Positions 1 through 5,471 are shown, numbered from the stretch's first letter. The stretch is 6,758 nucleotides of DNA from JBBCJM01 sp037190175 (GCA_037190175.1 JBBCJM010000033.1:1-6758), one strand, 5' to 3'. Made by a program: numbers and translations. Notes: generated from the sequence alone by a model not told the origin.

Positions 1-644
1 GCCCGCGCCTCCTCGGCCACCGCTTCGCTGAAGGCGGCCACCCACAGCGGCGCCCGGGCGCGCTTCGCCGCGCGGGCAAAGATCGTCGCGGTGCGGGGCG
101 AGAACAGCGGCACCACCACCGGCAGGGCATCCTCCAAGAGCAGCTGCGCCCGGGGGGAAAGCGGCTGCGCCTCCTGCGCATAGACCACCGCCTCGTCGCA
201 GGGGATCCCGGCCTCCCACAGCCGGGCGGCGACCTGCCCGCGGGCATCCCGGCCGCGCAGGTGCAGCAGCCGCCCGGCAGGGGGCGGGGCGTCGCGCATG
301 GTCTGCAACATCGCGGCCACCAGCAGCGCCGCATTGCCGTCGCCCGCCACCGCCTGGAACCCCGCGGCCTCGGCCACCCGGGCGGTCTGGCCGCCCACGC
401 ACCAGGCCACCCGCGGCAGCCCCTTCACCCCCTTCACCGCCGCCACCGCGGTTTCCGAGGTGAAGATGACCGCGGCGTGCGGCCCCGGCGGCAGGTCGGG
501 CGCGATCGGCCGGGGGGCCAGCAGCGGGCTGACGGTCACCTCCGCCCCCGGAAAGCGCGCCGCCACCTCGGCCGCGAACCGCGCCGATTGCGCCGCGGGC
601 CGGGTCAGCAGGACGCGCAGGGGCGGGCGGGGTTGAGCGGGCAT
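1..644 (-). CDS. hemD: Uroporphyrinogen-III synthase, partial (N-terminal part)
   Basis: HemD closes and inverts ring D of hydroxymethylbilane to give uroporphyrinogen III, the branch point to haem, sirohaem, cobalamin and bacteriochlorophyll; it is cytosolic. The minus strand is open from ATG at 644 to the window edge, giving 214 residues. The family is weakly conserved, but the hallmarks are visible: LLTRP at residues 12-16, AVIFTSETAV near 58-67, CVGGQTARVAEAAGF near 82-96, LHLRGRDARG near 127-136 and FSPRTA near 181-186. From the usual size of roughly 240 residues I infer that about 25 C-terminal residues lie outside the window. The start gives MPAQPRPPLRVLLTRP, so the first strand begins where expected. 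No good Shine-Dalgarno is visible: a GAGG lies about 13 nt upstream. The gene is divergent from tsaD with only 27 bp between the start codons. Confidence 0.88.
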   Translation of the reverse strand, partial: MPAQPRPPLRVLLTRPAAQSARFAAEVAARFPGAEVTVSPLLAPRPIAPDLPPGPHAAVIFTSETAVAAVKGVKGLPRVAWCVGGQTARVAEAAGFQAVAGDGNAALLVAAMLQTMRDAPPPAGRLLHLRGRDARGQVAARLWEAGIPCDEAVVYAQEAQPLSPRAQLLLEDALPVVVPLFSPRTATIFARAAKRARAPLWVAAFSEAVAEEAR

Positions 645-678
645 GACGGCGATGCTACCTCGGGCGGTGTCATGCCCG
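638..678. promoter_or_regulatory. Inverted repeat spanning the divergent hemD/tsaD starts
   Basis: CGGGCATGAC (638-647) and GTCATGCCCG (669-678) are perfect 10-bp inverted arms around a 21-nt spacer. The hemD ATG (644-642, minus) lies in the left arm and the tsaD ATG (672-674, plus) in the right arm, because both genes begin GTC-ATG-CCC-G. Neither start has a clear Shine-Dalgarno. Weak promoter-like matches overlap here. On plus, TTGAGC (633-638), a 17-nt spacer and TACCTC (656-661) preceded by TG would start a transcript just before the tsaD ATG. On minus, TAGCAT (657-652) would start one at about the hemD ATG. The inverted repeat is directly seen; promoter or operator function and leaderless transcripts are inference. 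Confidence 0.35.
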
Positions 679-1748
679 ATACCCTGACCGTCCTCGGCAT
701 CGAGTCAAGCTGCGACGACAGCGCGGCGGCGGTGGTGCGTCTTGGCCCGGCGGGGCGGGGGGAGATCCTGTCCTCGGTGGTGGAAGGCCAGACCGGCCTG
801 CATGCGGCCTTCGGCGGCGTGGTGCCCGAGATCGCGGCGCGGGCGCACGCCGAGCGGCTGGACCATTGCGTGGAGGCGGCGCTGGCGCAGGCGGGCCTCG
901 GGCTTGCCGATCTGGACGCGGTGGCGGTGACCGCCGGGCCGGGGCTGATCGGCGGGGTGCTGGCCGGGGTGATGACGGCCAAGGGGCTGTCGGCCGCCAC
1001 CGGCCTGCCGCTGGTGGGGGTGAACCACCTGGCCGGCCATGCGCTGACCCCGCGGCTGACCGACGGGCTGGGCTTCCCCTATCTGATGCTGCTGGTTTCC
1101 GGCGGGCATTGCCAGTTCCTGCGGGTCGAGGGGCCGGAGGATTTCCGCCGCCTGGGCGGTTCCATCGACGACGCGCCGGGCGAGGCCTTCGACAAGGTGG
1201 CCAAGGTGCTGGGCCTGCCGCAGCCGGGCGGGCCAGCGGTGGAGGCCGAGGCCTTGCAGGGCGACCCCCGGCGGTTCGCCCTTCCCCGCCCGCTGCTGGA
1301 CCGGCCGGGCTGCGACCTGTCGTTCAGCGGATTGAAGACCGCGGTGCTGCGGGCGCGGGATGCGCTGGTGGCCGAAAAGGGCGGGATCACCGTGCAGGAC
1401 CGCCGCGACCTCTGCGCCGGGTTCCAGGCCGCGGTGGCGGAGGTGCTGGCGGAAAAGACCGCCCGGGCGCTGGCGCTGGGCCCGGTCACCGCGCTGGCGG
1501 TGGCGGGCGGGGTGGCCGCCAACCGCACCATCCGCGCGGCCTTGCAGCAGGTGGCAGGGGATGTGCCCTTCGTCGCCCCGCCGCTGCCCCTTTGCACCGA
1601 CAACGCCGCGATGATCGCCTGGGCGGGGATCGAGCGGCTGCGGCTGGGGCACCACGACGACCTGACCCTTTCCGCCCGCCCGCGCTGGCCGCTGGACACC
1701 GCGGCCGCGCCGCTGATCGGCGGCGGCAAGAAGGGAGCCAAGGCATGA
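672..1748 (+). CDS. tsaD: tRNA N6-adenosine threonylcarbamoyltransferase TsaD
   Basis: TsaD (Kae1/Gcp/YgjD family) transfers the threonylcarbamoyl group from threonylcarbamoyl-AMP to A37 of ANN-decoding tRNAs, making t6A, together with TsaB and TsaE in bacteria. The 358-residue protein is about the family size. Visible motifs: LGIESSCDDS (8-17); GPGLIGGVLAGVMTAKG (89-105); the metal-binding NHLAGH with H119 and H123; LVSGGHCQF (141-149); the GSIDDAPGEAFDKVAK segment (163-178); DLSFSGLKTAV (215-225); AVAGGVAANR (276-285); and CTDNAAMIAWAG (308-319), where D310 is the expected third metal ligand. It appears complete and catalytically intact. The ATG at 672 is chosen because it puts LGIESSCDDS at residue 8. 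The same frame stays open upstream, but only as a shadow of hemD. The stop overlaps the gpsA start by four bases (ATGA), indicating translational coupling. Confidence 0.96.
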   Translation: MPDTLTVLGIESSCDDSAAAVVRLGPAGRGEILSSVVEGQTGLHAAFGGVVPEIAARAHAERLDHCVEAALAQAGLGLADLDAVAVTAGPGLIGGVLAGVMTAKGLSAATGLPLVGVNHLAGHALTPRLTDGLGFPYLMLLVSGGHCQFLRVEGPEDFRRLGGSIDDAPGEAFDKVAKVLGLPQPGGPAVEAEALQGDPRRFALPRPLLDRPGCDLSFSGLKTAVLRARDALVAEKGGITVQDRRDLCAGFQAAVAEVLAEKTARALALGPVTALAVAGGVAANRTIRAALQQVAGDVPFVAPPLPLCTDNAAMIAWAGIERLRLGHHDDLTLSARPRWPLDTAAAPLIGGGKKGAKA

Positions 1749-2680
1749 GCGTGGCGATCCTGGGCGCCGGGGCCTTCGGCAGCGCGCTGGCACTGGCGCT
1801 GGCGGCCAACGGGCCGGTGACGCTGTGGGGCCGGGGGCTCTCCGGCCGCCAGCCGGCCCGCCTGCCCGGGGTGACCCTGCCACAGGCGGTGACGCCGACC
1901 GACGATCTGGCGCGGGTGGCCGAGGACACCGTGCTGCTGGCGCTGCCGATGCAGGCTTTGGCGGGGTTCCTGGCGGAACAGGGGGACAGGCTGGACGGCC
2001 GGCGGCTGGTCGCCTGTTCCAAGGGCGTGGATCTGGCGACCCTGCAAGGCCCCGCGCAGGTGATCCGGGCCGCCTGCCCGCAGGCCGCCCCGGCGGTGCT
2101 GACCGGCCCCAGCTTCGCCGCCGACATCGCCGCCGGCCTGCCCACCGCGCTGACGCTGGCCTGCGCCGACGACGACCTGGGGGCAGAGTTGCAGGCGATG
2201 CTCTCCACCCCCGTGCTGCGGCTCTATCGCACCACCGACGTGGCGGGGGCCGAACTGGGCGGGGCGCTGAAGAACGTGGTCGCCATCGCCGCGGGGGTGG
2301 TGGCCGGCGCGGGCCTGGGCGAATCCGCCCGCGCCGCGCTGGTGACCCGCGGCTTCGCCGAGATGACCCGCGCCGCCGTGGCGCTGGGCGCGAGGGCCGA
2401 GACGCTGACCGGCCTTTCCGGCCTCGGCGACCTGATGCTGACCTGCTTTTCGCAACAGTCGCGCAACCTGCGCTTCGGCCTGGCGCTGGGGCGTGGCGAA
2501 GCCTTCCCCGCCGGCGTCACGGTGGAAGGCGCCGCCACCGCCCGCGCCATGACCCGCCTGGCCGCCGAGCGCGGCATCGAGATGCCGGTGACCGCCATGG
2601 TCGCGGCCCTGCTTGACGGCAGGGTCACCGTGCCGCAGGCCATGCAGGCGCTGATGTCCCGCCCCCTGAAACAGGAGTAG
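1745..2680 (+). CDS. gpsA: NAD(P)-dependent glycerol-3-phosphate dehydrogenase
   Basis: GpsA interconverts dihydroxyacetone phosphate and sn-glycerol 3-phosphate using NAD(P)H, supplying the backbone of phospholipids; it is cytosolic. The 311-residue protein begins with a Rossmann dinucleotide motif, GAGAFG at 7-12. Then follow CSKGVD (91-96), LTGPSFAADIA (119-129), GGALKNVVAIAAG with the catalytic lysine K176 (172-184), TRGFAEM (201-207), TGLSGLGDLMLTC (232-244) and SQQSRN (246-251), the last expected to contact the phosphate of the substrate. All key residues are present. One oddity is that the stretch between VTLWGR (25-30) and LPGVTLP (40-46) is shorter than I recall for the family by around ten residues, so a surface helix after the second strand is trimmed. 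GGGAG lies about 8 nt upstream of ATG 1745, inside tsaD. The stop is followed by YciI after 3 bp. Confidence 0.95.
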   Translation: MSVAILGAGAFGSALALALAANGPVTLWGRGLSGRQPARLPGVTLPQAVTPTDDLARVAEDTVLLALPMQALAGFLAEQGDRLDGRRLVACSKGVDLATLQGPAQVIRAACPQAAPAVLTGPSFAADIAAGLPTALTLACADDDLGAELQAMLSTPVLRLYRTTDVAGAELGGALKNVVAIAAGVVAGAGLGESARAALVTRGFAEMTRAAVALGARAETLTGLSGLGDLMLTCFSQQSRNLRFGLALGRGEAFPAGVTVEGAATARAMTRLAAERGIEMPVTAMVAALLDGRVTVPQAMQALMSRPLKQE

Positions 2681-2683
2681 CCC

Positions 2684-2953
2684 ATGCCCTTCGTCCTCAT
2701 CTGCCGCGACAGGCCCGGCGCGCTGGAAACCCGGCTCGCCCACCGCGACGCGCATCTGGAATATGCCCGCGCCTCGAGCGTGGTGAACCCGGGCGGGCCG
2801 ATCCTGGCCGGGGGGCAGATGGCGGGCTCGCTGGCGATCCTGGACGTGGCGACGCGGGAGGAGGCCGAGGCCTGGGCCGCCGGCGACCCCTACGGCAAGG
2901 CCGGGCTGTTCGAGAGCGTCGAGATCCTGGAATGGAAGCGGGTGCTGGGATGA
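2684..2953 (+). CDS. YciI-family protein
   Basis: This 89-residue protein matches the YciI/YCII family, a small ferredoxin-like alpha/beta fold related to dimeric alpha-beta barrels whose cellular role is not established. Recognisable features are the opening MPFVLICRDRPGALETRLAHRDAHLEY with conserved H20 and H24, the LAGG turn near 41-44, the AILDVATREEAEAWAAGDPY block (51-70) with the DPY signature, and the closing FESVEILEWKRVLG. The AGGAG at 2673-2677 sits inside the end of gpsA, 6 nt before the ATG, so gpsA translation should feed directly into this gene. Its stop overlaps the next start in an ATGA (2950-2953). The position within a coupled operon argues that it is expressed, but gives no specific substrate. 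No signal peptide or membrane segment is seen. Confidence 0.88.
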   Translation: MPFVLICRDRPGALETRLAHRDAHLEYARASSVVNPGGPILAGGQMAGSLAILDVATREEAEAWAAGDPYGKAGLFESVEILEWKRVLG

Positions 2954-3369
2954 ATCACTGGCTGTTCAAGTCGGAGCCCGACGCCTGGAGCTGGGACCAG
3001 CAGGTCGCCAGGGGCGCCAAGGGCGAGGAATGGACCGGCGTGCGCAACTATCAGGCCCGCAACAACATGCGGGCGATGAAGGTGGGCGACCGCGGGTTCT
3101 TCTATCACTCCAACATCGGCAAGGAGGTGGTGGGCATCGTCGAGGTGATCCGCGAGAGCGCGCCCGACAGCACCACCGACGATCCGCGCTGGGACTGTGT
3201 GGTGGTCAAGGCGGTGAAACCGGTGGCCCGCCCGGTGACGCTGGAGGAATGCAAGGCCACCCCGGGGCTGGAAAAGATGGCGCTGGTCAACAACTCGCGC
3301 CTCTCGGTGCAGCCGGTCAGCGCGGAGGAATGGGCCATCGTCTGCCGGCTGGCCGGGGTGGAGCCCTGA
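2950..3369 (+). CDS. EVE domain-containing protein (THYN1-like)
   Basis: The 139-residue protein consists of a single EVE domain, a PUA/YTH-like fold that in characterised members binds modified bases in nucleic acid. Typical blocks are NHWLFKSEPDAWSWD (2-16), WTGVRNYQARNNMRAMKVGD (28-47), GFFYHSNIGKEVVGIVEV (49-66), WDCVVVKAVKPV (81-92) and MALVNNSRLSVQPVSAEEWA (110-129). Length and order match stand-alone bacterial EVE proteins. The ATG at 2950 overlaps the YciI stop; a start 18 bp upstream in the same frame would add MEAGAG before the canonical beginning and is less likely. The ribosome-binding site is weak, consistent with coupling to the upstream gene. Whether it reads a tRNA, rRNA or DNA modification cannot be told from sequence; sharing an operon with tsaD makes an RNA-modification link plausible but unproven. 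Confidence 0.93.
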   Translation: MNHWLFKSEPDAWSWDQQVARGAKGEEWTGVRNYQARNNMRAMKVGDRGFFYHSNIGKEVVGIVEVIRESAPDSTTDDPRWDCVVVKAVKPVARPVTLEECKATPGLEKMALVNNSRLSVQPVSAEEWAIVCRLAGVEP

Positions 3370-3427
3370 GCATCGACAGCGGATTGCCCTTGCGGCACAC
3401 TCCCCCCAGCAACGGCGGGAGGGACCG

Positions 3428-3826
3428 ATGGAAATCGTGAGCGTTCTGGTGGCCGCGCTGGCGGGCTTTGCCTATGGCGCGGCGCATTACATGACCCTGG
3501 CCAAGCCCTGGATGAAGGCGGCCGGCATCCCGATGGGGCCCGACGGCCGGCCGGCCGGCGGCGGGGGCTCGGCGCTACCCTTCGTGCTGTCGGGGGTGGC
3601 GATGGTGCTGGTGGCGGGCTTCATGCGCCACATCTTCGAGATGTCGGGGATCGAGACGGTGGGCAAGGGGCTGCTGTCGGGCCTGGGCGTGGGGGCCTTC
3701 TTCATCGCGCCCTGGATCATGATCAACAACGCCTATCCCGGCCGGCCCTTCATGCTGACGGTGATCGACGGCGCCTATGCCGTCATCGGCTGCGGCCTGA
3801 TCGGGCTGGTGCTGACGCTGTTCTGA
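3428..3826 (+). CDS. Small membrane protein, DUF1761-like
   Basis: A 132-residue protein of unknown function with about four hydrophobic helices near residues 3-23, 48-68, 80-101 and 108-131. The short polar part between helices 1 and 2 (35-47) is glycine-rich. KPWMKAAGI at 26-34 after the first helix, and the WIMINNAYPGRP block (96-107) before the last, resemble the DUF1761 family; I assign it from memory of those motifs. No signal peptide distinct from the first helix is seen, so it is probably an inner-membrane protein. The start is well supported by GGGAGGG at 3417-3423, 4 nt before the ATG. It follows the EVE gene on the same strand after 58 bp, so it may be read through from that operon or have its own promoter; I could not identify a convincing one. 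Confidence 0.8.
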   Translation: MEIVSVLVAALAGFAYGAAHYMTLAKPWMKAAGIPMGPDGRPAGGGGSALPFVLSGVAMVLVAGFMRHIFEMSGIETVGKGLLSGLGVGAFFIAPWIMINNAYPGRPFMLTVIDGAYAVIGCGLIGLVLTLF

Positions 3827-3833
3827 CGGAAAC

Positions 3834-3863
3834 GGAGGGCCCCGCACCCCTACGGGATCCTCC
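3834..3863 (+). terminator. Stem-loop just after the DUF1761-like gene
   Basis: Starting 7 nt after the stop codon, GGAGG (3834-3838) pairs with CCTCC (3859-3863), and inside them CCCG (3841-3844) pairs with CGGG (3853-3856), separated by a 2x2 internal loop and closed by an 8-nt loop. The position suits a terminator or 3'-end stabiliser, but no T-tract follows, so an intrinsic terminator is doubtful. Confidence 0.3.
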
Positions 3864-4023
3864 ATCCACCCCACGCGCTCCCCTTGCACCGCGTGATATG
3901 ACCGGGATCCCGGGCCTGCTGCCCTGCCCTTGCGGATAACCGGAATCGCCCTGCCCGCGCAAAGCCGGAATGCCGGGCATTTGTGGCGAAGTCGCCGGAT
4001 CGCCGGCGTTGCGCGGGTGGAAC

Positions 4024-4080
4024 GCGCCGGGGGGCTTCGCGCCCCCCGGACCCCCCGCGGGATACTTGAAGCTCGAAAGA
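4024..4080 (+). repeat. GC-rich hairpin repeat, copy A (plus orientation)
   Basis: This copy starts GCGCCGGGGGGCTTCGCG, followed by a C-run, GGA, a second C-run, GCGG and a more AT-rich tail (GATACTTGAAGCTCGAAAGA). It aligns with copy B at 4170-4118 on the opposite strand: the GC-rich core is near-identical apart from one- or two-base differences in G/C run length, and the tail is diverged. From memory, this kind of element is common downstream of genes in Rhodobacterales genomes; that was not checked here. Confidence 0.65.
4027..4049 (+). terminator. Strong 9-bp hairpin in repeat copy A
   Basis: CCGGGGGGC (4027-4035) pairs perfectly with GCCCCCCGG (4041-4049) around a TTCGC loop. It is a very stable stem but is followed by a C-run rather than T's, so it is not a textbook intrinsic terminator. 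It lies about 200 bp after the DUF1761-like stop and would act on plus-strand read-through. Confidence 0.45.
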
Positions 4081-4092
4081 GAAGCGGGGGCG

Positions 4093-4117
4093 GGGACAAT
4101 CTGACTCAAACTGTCCC
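4093..4117. repeat. 25-bp near-palindrome between the two hairpin repeats
   Basis: GGGACA (4093-4098) and TGTCCC (4112-4117) are perfect outer arms, and the inner bases continue the symmetry with only G/T-type differences. In RNA read from the minus strand the stem is 11 bp, including two G-U pairs, around an AGU triloop; from the plus strand the same positions become A-C mismatches. It could be a second terminator stem for the minus-strand transporter gene or a protein-binding site. The structure is seen; its role is inferred. Confidence 0.45.
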
Positions 4118-4170
4118 TCATCTTGGCTGAAATACTCCGCAGGGGTCCCGGGGCGCGAAGCCCCCGGCGC
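4118..4170 (-). repeat. GC-rich hairpin repeat, copy B (minus orientation)
   Basis: Read on the minus strand from 4170 it begins GCGCCGGGGGCTTCGCG, continues through GGGACCCCTGCGG and ends in an AT-richer tail, AGTATTTCAGCCAAGATGAG. It is the inverted counterpart of copy A (4024-4080) and keeps what I recall as the more typical tail of this Rhodobacterales element. It starts 7 bp after the transporter stop codon. Confidence 0.65.
4147..4167 (-). terminator. Hairpin in repeat copy B after the transporter gene
   Basis: On the minus strand GGGGC pairs with GCCCC (4164-4160 with 4154-4150) around a 5-nt loop, and a CC/GG pair lies outside a single mismatch at 4149/4165. A single base change at 4149 would make the stem a perfect 8 bp, like copy A. 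It lies 10 nt after the stop of the minus-strand MFS gene. The T-rich GTATTT is about 15 nt beyond the stem rather than adjacent, so termination is plausible but not certain. Confidence 0.5.
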
Positions 4171-4176
4171 TGTCCG

Positions 4177-5370
4177 TCATCCCCGCGGGTTGGGCAGGAA
4201 GAAGGCGGCCGCGCCCAGGAAGGGCAGGAAGGCGCAGGTCTTGTAGACGAACTCGATGCCCCGCGCGTCGGCCAGGAAGCCCAGCGCCGCGGCGCCGATG
4301 GCGGCCACGCCGAAGGCGAAGCCGAACATCAGCCCGGCCACCATCCCGGTGTAGCGCGGCATCAGGTCCTGCGCATAGACCACCATGGCCGGGAAGGCCG
4401 AGGCCAGCACCATGCCGGCCATCGCGCTGGCGATCACGTTGGGCACCAGCGGCAGGTACGGCACCATCAGCGCCAAGGGCAGGATGCCCAGCACCGAGCA
4501 CAGGATCACCTTGCGCCGCCCGATCCGGTCGCCGATGGGGCCGCCCAGGATCGTGCCGGCCGCCACCGCGGCCAGGAAGATGAAGAGGCACAATTGCGCC
4601 TGCCCCGCGGTCAGCCCGAACCGTTCCATCAGGTAGAAGTGGTAGTAGCTGGAGAACGAGACCGAATAGAGGAACTTCGAGATCATCAGGATCACGAGCA
4701 GCGTCATCCCCAGCCGCACCGCCTGCCGCGGCAGCTCGGTGGCCACCGCCCGGGCGCGGCGGGCCACGGCGCGGCCGGCGCCGACGGCCACGTACCACCG
4801 CCCCACGCCCCACAAGAGCACCATCCCCACCAGCGCCACGCCCGCGAACCATTCGATCGAGACCTGCCCGCGTTCCAGCACGATGAAGGCCGCGGCCAGC
4901 GGGCCCAGCGCGGTGCCGCAATTGCCGCCCACCTGGAACAGCGACTGCGCGAAGCCCGGGCGCATCCCCGCCGCCAGCCGGGCGATGCGCGAGGATTCCG
5001 GGTGGAAGATCGAGGAGCCCAGCCCGATCAGCGCCACCGAGACCAGCACGGTGCCGTAATGCTCGGCATGGGCCAGCATGACCAGCCCGATCCCGGTCGA
5101 GGCCATGCCGGCCGACAGCGCATAGGGCTGCGGGCGGCGGTCGGTCAGGAAGCCCACCAGCGGTTGCAGGATCGAGGCGGTGCCCTGGAACACCAGGGTG
5201 ATCATGCCCACCTGCGCGAAGTTGAGCGCCAGGTTCGCCTTCAGCAGCGGATAGCTGGCCATGATGAGCGACTGCATCAGGTCGTTCAGCATATGGCCCA
5301 GCGAGATGGCCAGGATGATCGGCACCACCGTGGATTCGACGGCGGGAACGGGTTGGGGTGGGGCGGACAC
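4177..5370 (-). CDS. MFS transporter, fosmidomycin-resistance (Fsr) type
   Basis: A 397-residue inner-membrane protein of the major facilitator superfamily with about twelve hydrophobic helices in two halves. It resembles the Fsr subfamily: HMLNDLMQSLIMASYPLLK (26-44), FQGTASILQPLVGFLTDRRP (61-80) containing MFS motif A, GLGSSIFHPESSRIARLA (116-133), FAQSLFQVGGNCGTALGPL (140-158), and a second motif-A-like GGPIGDRIGRRKV (286-298). Fsr exports fosmidomycin in E. coli; the native substrate here is unknown. No upstream ATG gives a sensible start. The GTG at 5370, with AGG 9 nt upstream, yields MSAPPQPVPAVESTVVPIIL, a natural length before helix 1. Further upstream the frame overlaps the DUF2853 gene and is an arginine-rich shadow. 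A second GTG 14 codons in is possible. The 101-bp upstream gap holds two strong hairpins. Confidence 0.9.
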   Translation of the reverse strand: MSAPPQPVPAVESTVVPIILAISLGHMLNDLMQSLIMASYPLLKANLALNFAQVGMITLVFQGTASILQPLVGFLTDRRPQPYALSAGMASTGIGLVMLAHAEHYGTVLVSVALIGLGSSIFHPESSRIARLAAGMRPGFAQSLFQVGGNCGTALGPLAAAFIVLERGQVSIEWFAGVALVGMVLLWGVGRWYVAVGAGRAVARRARAVATELPRQAVRLGMTLLVILMISKFLYSVSFSSYYHFYLMERFGLTAGQAQLCLFIFLAAVAAGTILGGPIGDRIGRRKVILCSVLGILPLALMVPYLPLVPNVIASAMAGMVLASAFPAMVVYAQDLMPRYTGMVAGLMFGFAFGVAAIGAAALGFLADARGIEFVYKTCAFLPFLGAAAFFLPNPRG

Positions 5371-5394
5371 GGAAAAGGACCTGCGGCAACGGAT

Positions 5395-5416
5395 GGCGCG
5401 CGCACCATCGCGCGCC
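5395..5416. promoter_or_regulatory. Perfect 8-bp inverted repeat upstream of the MFS gene
   Basis: GGCGCGCG (5395-5402) and CGCGCGCC (5409-5416) flank a 6-nt spacer, ending 24 nt before the proposed GTG start of the transporter. It would form a hairpin in the mRNA leader or could serve as an operator for a dimeric regulator. No regulator gene is adjacent. The symmetry is directly visible; function is inference, and alternating GC sequence makes chance symmetry more likely than usual. Confidence 0.35.
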
Positions 5417-5432
5417 GGCGCAGGAATGGCAA

Positions 5433-5462
5433 TGCGGGGCGCGCCGGATCGGCGGCCCCGCA
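5433..5462 (-). terminator. Long GC-rich hairpin after the DUF2853 gene
   Basis: TGCGGGGC (5433-5440) pairs with GCCCCGCA (5455-5462). Inside, after one bulged G, CGCCG (5442-5446) pairs with a second arm at 5450-5454 around a GAT triloop. The structure begins 9 nt after the DUF2853 stop in the direction of transcription and is followed on the minus strand by TTGCCATTCC, only a weak T-rich tail. It probably limits read-through from DUF2853 into the transporter, or stabilises the DUF2853 3' end. Confidence 0.5.
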
Positions 5463-5471
5463 GGCAGGGCG

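Larger units (their letters stand above)
3827..4176. other. 350-bp non-coding gap between convergent genes
   Basis: No convincing gene is present on either strand. Short open frames here translate to arginine/proline/glycine-rich peptides, and some run through the repeat elements. The left part (3864-4023) holds several short palindromes, including CCGGGATCCCGG at 3902-3913, ATGCCGGGCAT at 3970-3980 and GGCGA/TCGCC at 3985-3996. The right part (4024-4170) holds two facing hairpin repeats with a palindrome between them, listed separately. Termination of transcription from both sides is the obvious role; the 3864-4023 stretch is otherwise unexplained. Confidence 0.7.

Noticed and set aside
261..671. 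In-frame upstream extension of tsaD by 137 codons
   Set aside because: The extension is an Arg/Gly/His-rich shadow of hemD on the opposite strand; the TsaD family begins just before LGIESSCDDS, which fits the ATG at 672.
866..1744. Long plus-strand open frame leading into gpsA in frame
   Set aside because: It is an out-of-frame Gly/Arg/Ala-rich reading of tsaD; gpsA starts at 1745 with a normal Rossmann motif and a GGGAG upstream.
1079..2755. Very long minus-strand open frame (558 codons) across tsaD and gpsA
   Set aside because: Composition is Gly/Arg/Gln/His-rich with no family motif, while both plus-strand genes in the region are unambiguous. Long antisense frames are expected at this GC content.
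3370..3427. Possible separate promoter for the DUF1761-like gene
   Set aside because: TTGCCC and TTGCGG could serve as -35 elements, but no acceptable -10 sequence lies at a suitable spacing.
3385..3935. Shared 11-mer TGCCCTTGCGG at 3385-3395 and 3925-3935
   Set aside because: A single short GC-rich match with no surrounding similarity; likely chance, and it does not form a convincing promoter at either place.
3930..4130. 66-codon plus-strand open frame in the convergent gap
   Set aside because: Its sequence is Arg/Gly-rich, it runs through the hairpin repeat, and no ribosome-binding site or family resemblance is seen.
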